Source: Pseudomonas chlororaphis subsp. piscium
GTDB lineage: Bacteria; Pseudomonadota; Gammaproteobacteria; Pseudomonadales; Pseudomonadaceae
NCBI RefSeq assembly: GCF_003850345.1
Contig: NZ_CP027707.1
Span: 2,790,001-2,854,000, forward strand
DNA: 64,000 bases
Direction: 5' to 3'
Program-made: the position numbers and the translations under genes
The notes under the pieces: model-generated
Database searches by the model: none
Told to the model about the DNA's origin: nothing
What the model saw: the letters and a program-made list of their open reading frames with translations, nothing else
In this document: one piece after another, positions 36,331 through 45,709 of the stretch
How the letters are laid out: every line of letters begins with the position of its first letter
Numbering within the stretch: the stretch's first letter is position 1

Positions 36331-37374
36331 TCAAAGACGATCCGCATCGATCACTGCCTGGGCGAACGCCCGCGGGTCTTCCTGTGGCAGGTTGTGGCCG
36401 ATGCCGCCGCTGATCAGGCGGAACTGGTATTTGCCGGTGAAGCGTTTGGCGTAGTCCTCGGGGTTCGGGTGCGGCGCGCCGTTGGCATCGCCTTCGAGGG
36501 TGATGGTGGGCACGCTGATGGCAGGAGCCGTGGCCAGTTTCTGCTCCAGGGCGGCGTAGCGGCTCTCGCCTTGAACCAGCCCCAGGCGCCAGCGGTAGTT
36601 GAACACCGTGATGTCGACATGGTCGGGGTTGTCCAGGGCCTTGGCGCTGCGCTTGAAGGTGCTGTCGTCGAACTTCCATTGCGGCGAGGCCAGTTGCCAG
36701 ATCAGCTTGGCGAAATCATGGGTGTTTTTCTCGTAGCCGGCACGACCGCGATCGGTGGCGAAATAGAACTGGTACCACCACTGCAATTCCGCCTTGGGCG
36801 GCAGCGGGTTCTGCCCGGCCGCCTGGTTGCCGATCAGGTAGCCGCTGACCGACACCAGCGCCTTGACCCGCTCCGGCCACAGCGCCGAGACGATATCCGC
36901 CGAACGCGCGCCCCAGTCATAACCGCCGAGCACCGCTTGCTTGCTCTTCAGCGCATCCATGAAGTCGATGACGTCACTGGCCAGCGCGGCCGGCTGGCCA
37001 TTGCGCAGGGTTTTCGCCGACTGGAAACGGGTATCCCCATAGCCCCGCGCATAGGGCATCAGCACCCGATAACCCTTGGCGGCCAGCAGGGGCGCGACCT
37101 CGTCGTAGCTGTGAATGTCGTACGGCCAACCGTGTAGCAGAATCACCACCGGGCCATCGGCGGGGCCTGTTTCGGCGTAGGCCACGTCCAGCAGCCCGGC
37201 ATCGACATGCTTCAGCGGGCCGAAAGGAGAGGGCACCGCGTAAGTGGTGCCGGCATTGCTCGTCTCCGGTTGTGCCGCTGTGCTCGTTTGTGCGTGGGCT
37301 GTGCCGAGGATGCCGAACAGGGTGAGGGCCAGGATCGACGCGCCGGTTCTGTGGTTACGCAGTGTCATCTTCAT
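36331..37374 (-). CDS. Secreted alpha/beta hydrolase, epoxide hydrolase/haloalkane dehalogenase-like
   Basis: The 347-residue protein has an N-terminal export signal (ILALTLFGILGTAHA). The oxyanion motif is HGWPYD and the nucleophile elbow is GGYDWGARSAD, where Asp rather than Ser is the nucleophile. That is diagnostic of the epoxide hydrolase/dehalogenase branch. A late GGIGHNLPQEDP supplies the catalytic His. Export is unusual for this branch but has precedents such as the secreted Cif epoxide hydrolase of P. aeruginosa. GGAGAG precedes the ATG. Confidence 0.82.
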   Translation of the reverse strand: MKMTLRNHRTGASILALTLFGILGTAHAQTSTAAQPETSNAGTTYAVPSPFGPLKHVDAGLLDVAYAETGPADGPVVILLHGWPYDIHSYDEVAPLLAAKGYRVLMPYARGYGDTRFQSAKTLRNGQPAALASDVIDFMDALKSKQAVLGGYDWGARSADIVSALWPERVKALVSVSGYLIGNQAAGQNPLPPKAELQWWYQFYFATDRGRAGYEKNTHDFAKLIWQLASPQWKFDDSTFKRSAKALDNPDHVDITVFNYRWRLGLVQGESRYAALEQKLATAPAISVPTITLEGDANGAPHPNPEDYAKRFTGKYQFRLISGGIGHNLPQEDPRAFAQAVIDADRL

Positions 37375-37813
37375 GCTGATCTCTCCATTGAATGCAAGCC
37401 GTGGGGCAGGGGACCTGGCTGATCCCCTTCAACCTGGGGTGCATTTGAAGGCAGCGACGTATCTGGCCTGTGTCCGAATCCCGGGCCGGATGCAAGCTTA
37501 TGTAGCGGGAGGTTGTGTAGATACACTGCGATACACAGTGGATGGGCGGAAATTCGTAGAGACAGCGGATGACTGCTTCTGGCCGATTTAAGTCGTTCAG
37601 GAAAGGTAGAAAACGACCCAAAGCAGCCAGTTGAGATAGGCACAACAACCGGCCAGTAGCTGCCGTCGGCGACCGGCTCCTTATGGGGTCTCAAAATAAA
37701 ACTCCGAGGACTGACCAAGATCAATGGGGCCTAACGTGGATCGACTCTTCTGACTGCGCTATGGTTTGCTGACCCGATTGCAGGTAGCTCTGCGTTGAGA
37801 TCAGGGAGGGCAC
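37375..37813. repeat. 439-base intergenic region with dispersed inverted element
   Basis: No gene is supported. CTGCTTCTGGCCG (37574-37586) and CGACCCAAAGCAG (37615-37627) form an imperfect inverted pair of a family seen at several other gaps in the window. It lies just upstream of the AAA ATPase/STAND module, marking its left edge. The promoter for the ATPase gene must lie between 37630 and 37800; I see no strong consensus. Confidence 0.55.
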
Positions 37814-40078
37814 ATGCTTAAGAGCATCGAAAAAATAAAAGGGCTTGGGGTCTACCAAAACTACAACAAGCCTGCAGGTACTCAAGAGTTCGGAATCAAG
37901 AACCTCATTTATGGTTGGAACTATTCTGGGAAGACAACCCTCTCCCGGCTGTTCGCCCAGCTTGAGGCAAAAACAACCAATCCAGACTTATTCGGATGCG
38001 AATTCTCCTTCGAAACTGACAATGATGCGATCACCGAAAAAAACTTCACTCTGAGCAGCATTTCAGTTCGCGTTTTCAATTCCGATTTTGTAAAGGCCAA
38101 TCTGCACTTCGATGGCGGAAGCTTTAACCCCATCCTTCTGCTTGGTAAAGAGTCCGAGGAAGCACAGCGAAAGATCGACAAGCTAGTTGAGCGGATCAAA
38201 CGCTCCGATTCGGTTCAACGCAAGCTGAATGGTGAAGTCGAGGCTCTGAAGTCGCGCATTGCCCAGACTAAGACGGAAGCTGCTAAGTTCATCCGCCAAC
38301 GCTTAAAGGTTGACCCCTATACAGCCGCGCATCTGGGGCAAGATGTGCAGGTTGTGAGTATTCTCGACTCCCAGCTTTTGATGGAGAAAGAACTTTCTGA
38401 TGCTATTGAATTGGCATTGACGCCTGACTCCAAGAGACCAAGCACTGTTGATGAGCTTCAAGCATCTCCTGCGATTGAGGCTCTGTACAAAGAGGCCGTG
38501 ACGGTGCTTGCCGCAACGCCAAGCTTTTCTAGAACTTTGAAGCATCTTGAAGAGAACCCAGAAATTGAGCGCTGGGTGCAAAGTGGCTTGCATCTACACT
38601 CCACCACTGGTGCGTGTGAATTTTGCGGTAACGAGCTATCACCAGCTCGTCTTGAGGCATTACGTACTCACTTCTCGAAAGATCTGACAGACCACCAAGA
38701 GAAAGTTAACGGATTACTTGAGCGTGTGAAGGCGGCTGAGCTCAGATTGACATGGCCGAAAGCTGCCGAACTCAACCCGCAATTTCGAGACAGCTACAAC
38801 CTCGCAATCGATGTATTGCCGGCTGCCATCAATGCCCTCAACCAAGCGATCAAGAAGCTCACCGGCGAAGTTCAACGCAAGGCTGATGATTCACGCAAAA
38901 CTATGACGCCCAGCCCACTGGCCCAAGGCTTAGAGGTAGTGATCAAGGACGCAGTAACAGCGGTCAATGCAATCATCAAGCAAAACAATGAATTGGCCTC
39001 GAACTTCACGAAGGCCAGATCTGACTCTCTGCGTAAGGCAAAGTATCACTACGTGCAACAGTTCCTCGATGAGCAGGATGCCGCCGGCCTGGAAGTGAAG
39101 AGAGATCGGCAGGTCAAGCGGTACGAGCGGCTGAAGGCCTACGTCGCCAAGTTCCAGCCAGAGATCGACAAGCTCCAAGCCCAGATCAGTCAAGCTCAAC
39201 AAGGTCGGGAGAAGATCAATGAGCGCTTGGCTTCGATGCTGGGTAGCGAGGCTGTTCAGATAAAGGTCGTCAAAGACCCAGCAGGCCAAGATCGATTTCA
39301 AATGATTCGAAAGGATGGGGCCCCCGCAAAAAATCTGAGCGACGGCGAACGAACGGCCATTGCTTTTTCATACTTCCTTACGAAACTGCAGGAGATCAAG
39401 CCTGCGGAGTTCAAGGAGACCATCGTCTACATCGACGACCCGATCTCAAGCTTGGACGCTAATCACATTTTTCAGGTGACCGCTGCTATACGGGCGCTGT
39501 TTTTCACACAACAGGACAAAAATGCACCGTGGAAGACGACTTGCAAGCAGTTCTTCGTCTCCACGCACAATTTTGAGTTTTTCAACCTGCTCAGGGAAAT
39601 CAAGCCTGTGGCAAGCAAGCAGGGAGCACGGCTCTTTCTGATCAAACGAATTGCTGAAAAGTCATCAACGCTGGAAGACATGCCGGCGTCACTGGCACGC
39701 TATCAATCCGAATACCACTTCCTTTTCGAAGTCATTCATCAGTTCAACCAGGCACCGGATAAGACCGCACATGATGTGCTGATGTTGCTCCCGAATGCGA
39801 TGAGACGCTTCGTCGAGCTCTACACCTACTCTAGGCTTCCTGGACCGAAGGACTCAGAGCTGGTTGACGAACGTGCAGAAGTTCTATTTGGTGTAGAGCG
39901 GGCGAAGCGAATCCTCAAGATCTTCCACTACTTCAGCCACGGCAATACGCTTGATCGATTTGCAGGCAACAACGAGCTGATCTTTGACCTAGAGCATGCT
40001 GTCAGGGATCTGATCGATGCCATCACGGAGAACGATAGGCCGCACATGGACGCCCTGATTGCAGCGACACAGCCCTGA
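37814..40078 (+). CDS. AAA_13-type ATPase, RloC/PrrC-like anticodon nuclease candidate
   Basis: The 754-residue protein starts with an ABC-type ATPase head, Walker A GWNYSGKTTL (34-43). A long coiled coil is interrupted by a zinc-hook-like pair C268-EF-C271 (ACEFCGNEL). The second half of the head follows: signature LSDGERTA (about 507), Walker B IVYIDDPISSLD (about 536) and H-loop VSTHNF. Near the end R664-x3-E668 (NAMRRFVEL) and H705/H709 (FHYFSHGN) resemble the Arg-Glu-His triad of PrrC anticodon nucleases. It has a GGGAGGG ribosome binding site and is followed after 4 bases by a REase-STAND gene. A defence ATPase is likely; tRNA cleavage is inference. Confidence 0.8.
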   Translation: MLKSIEKIKGLGVYQNYNKPAGTQEFGIKNLIYGWNYSGKTTLSRLFAQLEAKTTNPDLFGCEFSFETDNDAITEKNFTLSSISVRVFNSDFVKANLHFDGGSFNPILLLGKESEEAQRKIDKLVERIKRSDSVQRKLNGEVEALKSRIAQTKTEAAKFIRQRLKVDPYTAAHLGQDVQVVSILDSQLLMEKELSDAIELALTPDSKRPSTVDELQASPAIEALYKEAVTVLAATPSFSRTLKHLEENPEIERWVQSGLHLHSTTGACEFCGNELSPARLEALRTHFSKDLTDHQEKVNGLLERVKAAELRLTWPKAAELNPQFRDSYNLAIDVLPAAINALNQAIKKLTGEVQRKADDSRKTMTPSPLAQGLEVVIKDAVTAVNAIIKQNNELASNFTKARSDSLRKAKYHYVQQFLDEQDAAGLEVKRDRQVKRYERLKAYVAKFQPEIDKLQAQISQAQQGREKINERLASMLGSEAVQIKVVKDPAGQDRFQMIRKDGAPAKNLSDGERTAIAFSYFLTKLQEIKPAEFKETIVYIDDPISSLDANHIFQVTAAIRALFFTQQDKNAPWKTTCKQFFVSTHNFEFFNLLREIKPVASKQGARLFLIKRIAEKSSTLEDMPASLARYQSEYHFLFEVIHQFNQAPDKTAHDVLMLLPNAMRRFVELYTYSRLPGPKDSELVDERAEVLFGVERAKRILKIFHYFSHGNTLDRFAGNNELIFDLEHAVRDLIDAITENDRPHMDALIAATQP

Positions 40079-40082
40079 CCAC

Positions 40083-42326
40083 ATGTACGACTTCCGAACG
40101 CTTTCGCCCATTGACTTCGAGCTGCTTGTGCGCGACCTGCTGCAGGCGGAGTTCAACATCACAATGGAGAGTTTTGGCCCAGGAAAAGACGGAGGAATCG
40201 ACTTCCGCTTTGCCGTGGCGGATCAAGGTGTCGTGGTTCAGGTTAAGCATCATGCTGAGGGCGGGAGCAGGAGTCTGGTTCTGGCTGCTGCCAAGGAGGA
40301 CCCGAAGGTCCTGAGATTGTCTCCAAGTCGATACATCCTTGCGACGTCAGTATCACTTACGCCGGCGCTGAAAGACAAAGTTGTTCAAGCCATGCCATCC
40401 GCGCCCATAAGCGTTGGCGACGTGATAGGTCGCGAGGACTTGAACAACCTCTTGGGCAAGCATCCCCATGTGTTGCGCCAGCATTTCAAGCTTTGGTTGA
40501 CCAGCACAGATGTTCTCGATCGAATCTTACACAGCGTGGTCTACAACAGGACGGACGCGGAGCTCGCGCGCATTAAACAACTGGTTCCCAAGTTCGTCCA
40601 CAACGCGAGCTTGGGGGAGGCAGAGAGGATTCTGCAAGACCGCGGAGTGCTGATCATTGCGGGTGAACCGGGTGTCGGAAAGACAACGCTTGGACGCATG
40701 TTGCTTTGGTTGCATATGGAGCAGAACTGGAAGGTTTTCGTCGTTGACGACCTTCAAGAAGCTATGGCAGTAAGCTCGGCCGGTGAAAAGCGACTCATCT
40801 TTCTCGACGATTTCCTGGGTCAGATCAGCTTGACCAACGAGTTGCTCGGCAAAGTCGATCAGCGACTACCAGTTTTTCTGGACCGACTACGAAACAACAA
40901 AGATTTGCGTTTTATTCTGACGACCAGATCTTATCTTTTAAACCAAGCGCAGATTCAGTCGGATAAGCTTTCATCACCTCGCGTGACTGCGAGCGAAATG
41001 GTATTGAACGTCGGGGTCTATACCCGCAGCATCAAGGCAAAGATTGTATTCAACCACATCTATTTCTCGGATTTGGTCGACGAGGAAAAGGCCAGGCTCC
41101 TGGGCGGTGACTTCTTTCTCAAGATGATTGATCACCGGAACTTCAGTCCCCGCCTGATTGAGCTGCTGACGTCAGCCGACTATTACTCGGTGCGGGAGGA
41201 GCCCATTCAGACAACCGTGCTACGGGTATTGGAGAATCCGGCGGAGCTCTGGGAGAGGCCGTATAGAGCGCACTTGAGCGCCGATGCGAGGTGCTTGATG
41301 TGGGCAATCTTTTTCTCCGGCCCGTATGTAGGGACCAACTCTTGCTCGCAGATGTTCAAGCGCGTCACTGCAAGTGCGGGCTATCAGATATCACCATCGG
41401 AAGCAGCTGCACGGTTCCGCAATGGGCTGAAGGAATTGAGTGGTTCGTTCGTGTCGGTCAAAGAGCAGGAAATTTCGTTTGCCAACCCCGGCATTCGCGA
41501 CTTTCTAAGCAAGGTGGTCACCGACGATCACCTTCTCCCAGTTGTCGTGCGAGCCGTAGCGACGATCTACGAGTTTCGCAGTGCATGGAGTTTCTTCAAA
41601 CTTCATATCACGACATGTCAGAGCCAGTTTAGCGATGAAGGCCTGTGGGTCGAGGCTATGGATCGCATTCAGAACCATGGATGTACTACAGCAATTGCAT
41701 CCCTCCGGCACATCCTCGAAATGGACGAACATTTGCCGGGGCTTCAGACTCAGTCGATTCTTGACAGAGTAATGAACGACTTGAGGGGACAAGGAATCGA
41801 GGGTAGTGATTATTACGAGTGCCTGTTTTCGCTGCGACAGTTGAAGCGGCTGCGGTATCAAACGGGCGACCTACTTGATCGAACTCGTGACGTGTTGACG
41901 GAAGCCGCTGCAAAAATGCTCGCCAACATTGGCGAAGACTTTGCGATTGACGACATCATGAGTATTGCCGATGCAATGGCTCAATTAGCCGACTCGAGCA
42001 TGGTACGTAACGCAGCGGCTGATGCGTTACGAGGATTCATTGTCGGCATCGACGACAAACTCGCCGATGTTTCTTCCAGCCAAGAACTCAGTACCTTTCA
42101 CGAAGAACTTGTCAGCGCTGCAAGGGCCTACGGTGTTGGCATCGACGAGGCGATCACCCGAGACATTGAGAACCGACGCGAAGTACTCGAAGAGCGCGAG
42201 CAAGAAGCTGACGAAACTCCCTATCAGCATACTGGTCCTCAAGCCGGGGCTGGTGATATCTCAGATTCGGAAATCAAGTCTATGTTTTCGATGATGAAGG
42301 GTATACAGCAGCTCAATGATGAGTAG
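40083..42326 (+). CDS. Restriction-endonuclease-STAND NTPase fusion protein
   Basis: The 747-residue protein has an N-terminal PD-(D/E)XK domain of the Mrr type: E13, GKDGGIDF with D40, and QVK with K55. A STAND-like P-loop NTPase follows (Walker A GEPGVGKTT at 194-202, Walker B RLIFLDDFLG at 237-246, sensor ILTTRSYLL). The remaining 450 residues are helical and probably sense a trigger, as in Avs-type proteins. The start is 4 bases after the ATPase stop, without its own strong ribosome binding site, so translation is coupled. An abortive anti-phage nuclease is the best reading. An 8-codon longer start overlapping the ATPase gene is possible. Confidence 0.82.
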   Translation: MYDFRTLSPIDFELLVRDLLQAEFNITMESFGPGKDGGIDFRFAVADQGVVVQVKHHAEGGSRSLVLAAAKEDPKVLRLSPSRYILATSVSLTPALKDKVVQAMPSAPISVGDVIGREDLNNLLGKHPHVLRQHFKLWLTSTDVLDRILHSVVYNRTDAELARIKQLVPKFVHNASLGEAERILQDRGVLIIAGEPGVGKTTLGRMLLWLHMEQNWKVFVVDDLQEAMAVSSAGEKRLIFLDDFLGQISLTNELLGKVDQRLPVFLDRLRNNKDLRFILTTRSYLLNQAQIQSDKLSSPRVTASEMVLNVGVYTRSIKAKIVFNHIYFSDLVDEEKARLLGGDFFLKMIDHRNFSPRLIELLTSADYYSVREEPIQTTVLRVLENPAELWERPYRAHLSADARCLMWAIFFSGPYVGTNSCSQMFKRVTASAGYQISPSEAAARFRNGLKELSGSFVSVKEQEISFANPGIRDFLSKVVTDDHLLPVVVRAVATIYEFRSAWSFFKLHITTCQSQFSDEGLWVEAMDRIQNHGCTTAIASLRHILEMDEHLPGLQTQSILDRVMNDLRGQGIEGSDYYECLFSLRQLKRLRYQTGDLLDRTRDVLTEAAAKMLANIGEDFAIDDIMSIADAMAQLADSSMVRNAAADALRGFIVGIDDKLADVSSSQELSTFHEELVSAARAYGVGIDEAITRDIENRREVLEEREQEADETPYQHTGPQAGAGDISDSEIKSMFSMMKGIQQLNDE

Positions 42327-42485
42327 TGAATCGCCCCTACTGTCGAAGACAGTTTTAAGCGTCAGTTTTAGGGTCGGAATCTACACTTGGAAAGTGTCCG
42401 CTTCTAGCCGATTACCGCCTGTTGAAATAAGAGGCGAAACATGTCTTTTACGACCCGCTAACGAACGATTGCAGCAAGGCAAATG

Positions 42486-43376
42486 TTACGGCTTCTGATC
42501 CAGGGTGACCTCCTGCCAGCTGTCATCGGGATCGAACCGCTTCATCGACTGCGCCAATTTATAACCCTCGGGTCCCAGGTCTTTCTCGAACACCTGGCCC
42601 TCATGGCTGATCATGAAACTCATCACCCCGGTGTCCTCGTATTTCGCCGGCCAGGCGATGAGGGCAAAGCCACGGCTCATCTTGTCGCCGATGAGGTAGC
42701 TGTAGGCGCCACCCGGTGCCGAGGGACCTTGTCCCGCGAGGATGCGGAAGTGGTAGCCATGCCAATCTTCATCGTCGATGGCATTGCCGAACAGTGGACC
42801 CAAGGGGCTGAGTTGACCGCTATCGTCATCCGCCCAATAGAGTCCGTCGTGCTTACCGGGAGTGCTGAAGATTTTCTGCGCATATTCGAGGGCGCCATCA
42901 CCGTTACGATCCACTGACGCATAGTCCATCTGGGCGTCGTGATAGGTCAGCACCGATTGCACCGCGGCCAGTTCGTTGCTGCCGATTCGCCGCGTACGGA
43001 CTTCGGCGCTACCGGCCTTGATGTCGAAGCGCCAACCCTTTTCGGCTTTTACCAGGGGTATCGGCAGTGTCCAGTGGTCACTGCCGACCGACAGGACAGC
43101 GTTGCGGTCACTGGTTTTTTCGATGGAATGTTGCTCGCGGTAGAGCTTCAAAAACGCATCCACGTCACTGCGCTGGACGCCACCTCGCGGGATGAAACTG
43201 CGCCAGTCTTCACCCAGCAGCTGGATCAGGCGTGCCTGATCGGCCTGTTGTGTACCCAGGGCTTCGACGAACGCCTGAGCGGCCTGTTCCGGGGTTGGAA
43301 ATGCCTGCTGTGCCATAGCCGTGCATGACCATGCCAGGCTGGCGCTGATCATCAGGATGCGAGGGAGGGAGCCCAT
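42486..43376 (-). CDS. DUF2950 family exported protein
   Basis: The 296-residue protein has a signal peptide (ILMISASLAWSCTAMA) and the DUF2950 pattern: AFPTPEQAAQAFVEAL, RNGDGALEYAQKIFSTPGKH DGLYW and PAKYEDTGVMSFMISHEG. The function is unknown. It lies directly after the DUF3300 gene, the usual pairing of these families in proteobacteria. An alternative TTG start at 43406 overlaps the DUF3300 stop (TTGA) and has a G-rich ribosome binding site, which would couple the two. I give the ATG because it yields the shorter standard signal peptide. Confidence 0.82.
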   Translation of the reverse strand: MGSLPRILMISASLAWSCTAMAQQAFPTPEQAAQAFVEALGTQQADQARLIQLLGEDWRSFIPRGGVQRSDVDAFLKLYREQHSIEKTSDRNAVLSVGSDHWTLPIPLVKAEKGWRFDIKAGSAEVRTRRIGSNELAAVQSVLTYHDAQMDYASVDRNGDGALEYAQKIFSTPGKHDGLYWADDDSGQLSPLGPLFGNAIDDEDWHGYHFRILAGQGPSAPGGAYSYLIGDKMSRGFALIAWPAKYEDTGVMSFMISHEGQVFEKDLGPEGYKLAQSMKRFDPDDSWQEVTLDQKP

Positions 43377-43402
43377 GAATGCTTTCACTCGAGGAAGTGT
43401 GT

Positions 43403-44851
43403 TCAACGCCGGCCCCCCCCTCTTTGTCGCATGGGAGCACTGGACGGCCTGCTGATCTGATGGCCGGCGGATCGCGCAGCACTGGGGCGCGTGGCGGATG
43501 CCTGGCTGGTTCGACCACGGAGGGCCTGGGCGTTCGACTGGGACGGCGAGCGCGCGCCGGCAAAAGCGTTATTGCGTGCACTGCCGGGGCTGGCGGTCGG
43601 GCGCTTTGGCGTTTCCTGGCGCGCTTGGGAGAGTTCCTGGCGGCGCTGATTCGTCTGAGCGTTCTGTTGTCTGGGTTGCTGATTGTCCCGGATGTTTCTG
43701 TCAGTGCCTTGGTTCCTGTCAGAGGCTCTCGGTCTGTCTGCCCCGGCTTGCATGCGATTATCGACCTGCGCTCTGCGCGCTTGATCACGGGCCTGGAGGT
43801 TAGTGGTGGCCGGTCGTTCGATACCGTGCCTGTCCATTGAACTGCGGGCTTTTTCACGCGCCTGGGCGCGTTGGGCATTATCCCCTCGAAAGGCTCCACG
43901 CTGATTGGCTCCGTCCAGTTGGCGACCGTAGTGTTCACGGCTCCTGCTGTCTCTATAGGGAACACCATCGCGATGAAGGGAGTTGTGCTGCCACTTGTTC
44001 TGGTTCCTGTTGATCTGGGTGTTGCGATTGATGTTGTTGTAGCGGTCGACGTCGATGTCGATGTCGTTGTTGTCCCAGTCGCAGTCGCCCCACAGCGAGG
44101 CGACGATCGCCACGCCGGTGCCAAACGCCAGCCCGGCCATCAAGGCTGATCCGGGGTAATACGCGGGGGGCGGTGGATAGTAGACGGGCGGCGAAGCAGG
44201 GTAGGCCCAGGTGCCATAGGTAGTGGTCGGATTGTACGTGGGGACGTAGACCACTTTCGGGTCGGCAGGCTCGATGACGATGATCGTGGAGCTGTTGGCA
44301 GGGGCAGGGGCAGGGGCTGCTGGTGCCGGTGCAGTCTGAACCGTCACGTTCTGATATTGGTTGCTCTGCAGGTTGCCTGCTGCTTGCGCCTGATGCCGCA
44401 AGCGCTGCACACCGTCCATGACATCGTCGGGTTGCGCCAGAAAGGCATCGCCCAGACGCTGTACCCAGACAGGGTCCTGTCCCAGCGTTGCCAGGACCTG
44501 CGGGAAGGCAACCAGCGCCTGTACGCTCGGGTCCCAGGTCTGGTTCGACACTTGTTTGACCGCATCATCGCCCTTGGCGCCCGGATGTGCTTTGGACCAG
44601 GTGACCGCCTCGGCGATTTCCCCGGGGTAGGTACTGGCCATCAATACCTGTGCCAACAGTGGGTCCGGGTATAACGCAATGGGGGCCAGCATTTGATCCA
44701 GCTGCTCTTGGGTAAACACGACATCTTTGGCCGGTGCCGTCAGGGGCGCTGTAGCCGCAGCGTTTGCAGGCGCATTCTGGGTCTGCGCCAGGCAAGAAAA
44801 TCCACTTAGAACCAGTACAGCTGACACCGCGTAAAGTAATGAAATGCGCAT
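43403..44851 (-). CDS. DUF3300 family exported protein
   Basis: The 482-residue protein has a signal peptide (cleavage near SCLA). The N-terminal DUF3300 core includes FTQEQLDQMLAPIALYPDPL, LLAQVLMASTYPGEI and NQTWDPSVQALVAFPQVL. A Pro/Tyr-rich stretch (YYPPPPAYYPGSA), an Asn/Asp-rich stretch and a long Arg/Gln/Ala-rich disordered tail follow. The role is unknown, probably envelope-related. A run of eight G lies in the last codons, just before the DUF2950 start. Confidence 0.85.
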   Translation of the reverse strand: MRISLLYAVSAVLVLSGFSCLAQTQNAPANAAATAPLTAPAKDVVFTQEQLDQMLAPIALYPDPLLAQVLMASTYPGEIAEAVTWSKAHPGAKGDDAVKQVSNQTWDPSVQALVAFPQVLATLGQDPVWVQRLGDAFLAQPDDVMDGVQRLRHQAQAAGNLQSNQYQNVTVQTAPAPAAPAPAPANSSTIIVIEPADPKVVYVPTYNPTTTYGTWAYPASPPVYYPPPPAYYPGSALMAGLAFGTGVAIVASLWGDCDWDNNDIDIDVDRYNNINRNTQINRNQNKWQHNSLHRDGVPYRDSRSREHYGRQLDGANQRGAFRGDNAQRAQAREKARSSMDRHGIERPATTNLQARDQARRAQVDNRMQAGADRPRASDRNQGTDRNIRDNQQPRQQNAQTNQRRQELSQARQETPKRPTASPGSARNNAFAGARSPSQSNAQALRGRTSQASATRPSAARSAGHQISRPSSAPMRQRGGGRR

Positions 44852-44984
44852 CGCCCCACCTCATGTGGTCAGGCAGGCTTGAGAGGACTGGATCAATGTC
44901 AGGGAGTGAGAACGGCCGACCTCGATGACTCCGCTAAGGGTAGCAGACACCCATGCTTTAGCCTCCCGCAGTGTGGAGATTGAA

Positions 44985-45659
44985 TTATTGAGGGCGGGGT
45001 AAATGAAAATTATTGTCAATGATGGCTTGTACTATTTCTATCGACCCATTTATGGCGAACTGAGCCCCCATACATACGAGTAGAAAGCCCATCAAGCGTG
45101 ATACTGCATCAATGCCTGACTCCCCTGTTAGTTTCATTATGGGTCCTGAACTGCGTAAGCAGATCCAGAGAATAATGGAAGTAAACAAGAAGATTAATGG
45201 AGGTGCGGTTAATAGAACCCAGGCTGGAAATAACGTGCTGTGTTTAATGGTCGCGGAGGAGCTGATAATCATTGCGATCGTTCCTGGCCCGGCAGTACTG
45301 GGCATGGCCAGCGGAATGAAGGCAAAACTGGCCTGTTCCTTTGCGCTGTTGACGACAGGAGAAACATGGACAGGCTGCGGGAAGAGCATCTTCAAGCCCA
45401 TTATTATGAGAATGCCACCGCCTGCCATGCGCAAGCCCGGAATGGAAATATTAAAAGCGTCCATAACAAACTCACCTACGTAATAGGTAAGTGCCATGAT
45501 GAGAAAGACATAAAACGCAGTCGAAAGCGCCTGTTTGTTTTTTTCTTTTTGGCTAAGGCCTTTGCTCAGGGCAATAAATAAAGCCACTGTTGTAGGCGGA
45601 TTGATCAGGGGTAGTAAGGCCAGTAATCCCAGCGCTATAGCATTCAATAGTTCTGTCAT
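44985..45659 (-). CDS. MarC-family integral membrane protein
   Basis: The 224-residue protein has six hydrophobic segments and family motifs LLPLINPPTTVALFIALS near the start, and IPLAMPSTAGPGTIAMIISS in the middle with the conserved P-GPG. Despite the name, MarC proteins are not proven drug-resistance factors. They sit in the inner membrane with unknown substrate. GC is lower than in neighbours. It is on the same strand as the DUF3300/DUF2950 pair but more than 130 bases away. Confidence 0.85.
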   Translation of the reverse strand: MTELLNAIALGLLALLPLINPPTTVALFIALSKGLSQKEKNKQALSTAFYVFLIMALTYYVGEFVMDAFNISIPGLRMAGGGILIIMGLKMLFPQPVHVSPVVNSAKEQASFAFIPLAMPSTAGPGTIAMIISSSATIKHSTLFPAWVLLTAPPLIFLFTSIILWICLRSSGPIMKLTGESGIDAVSRLMGFLLVCMGAQFAINGSIEIVQAIIDNNFHLPRPQ

Positions 45660-45709
45660 ATCGAAGCGTCCGGAGTAGCCTTCATCAAGATCTCTGCTTG
45701 TCAGCCATA

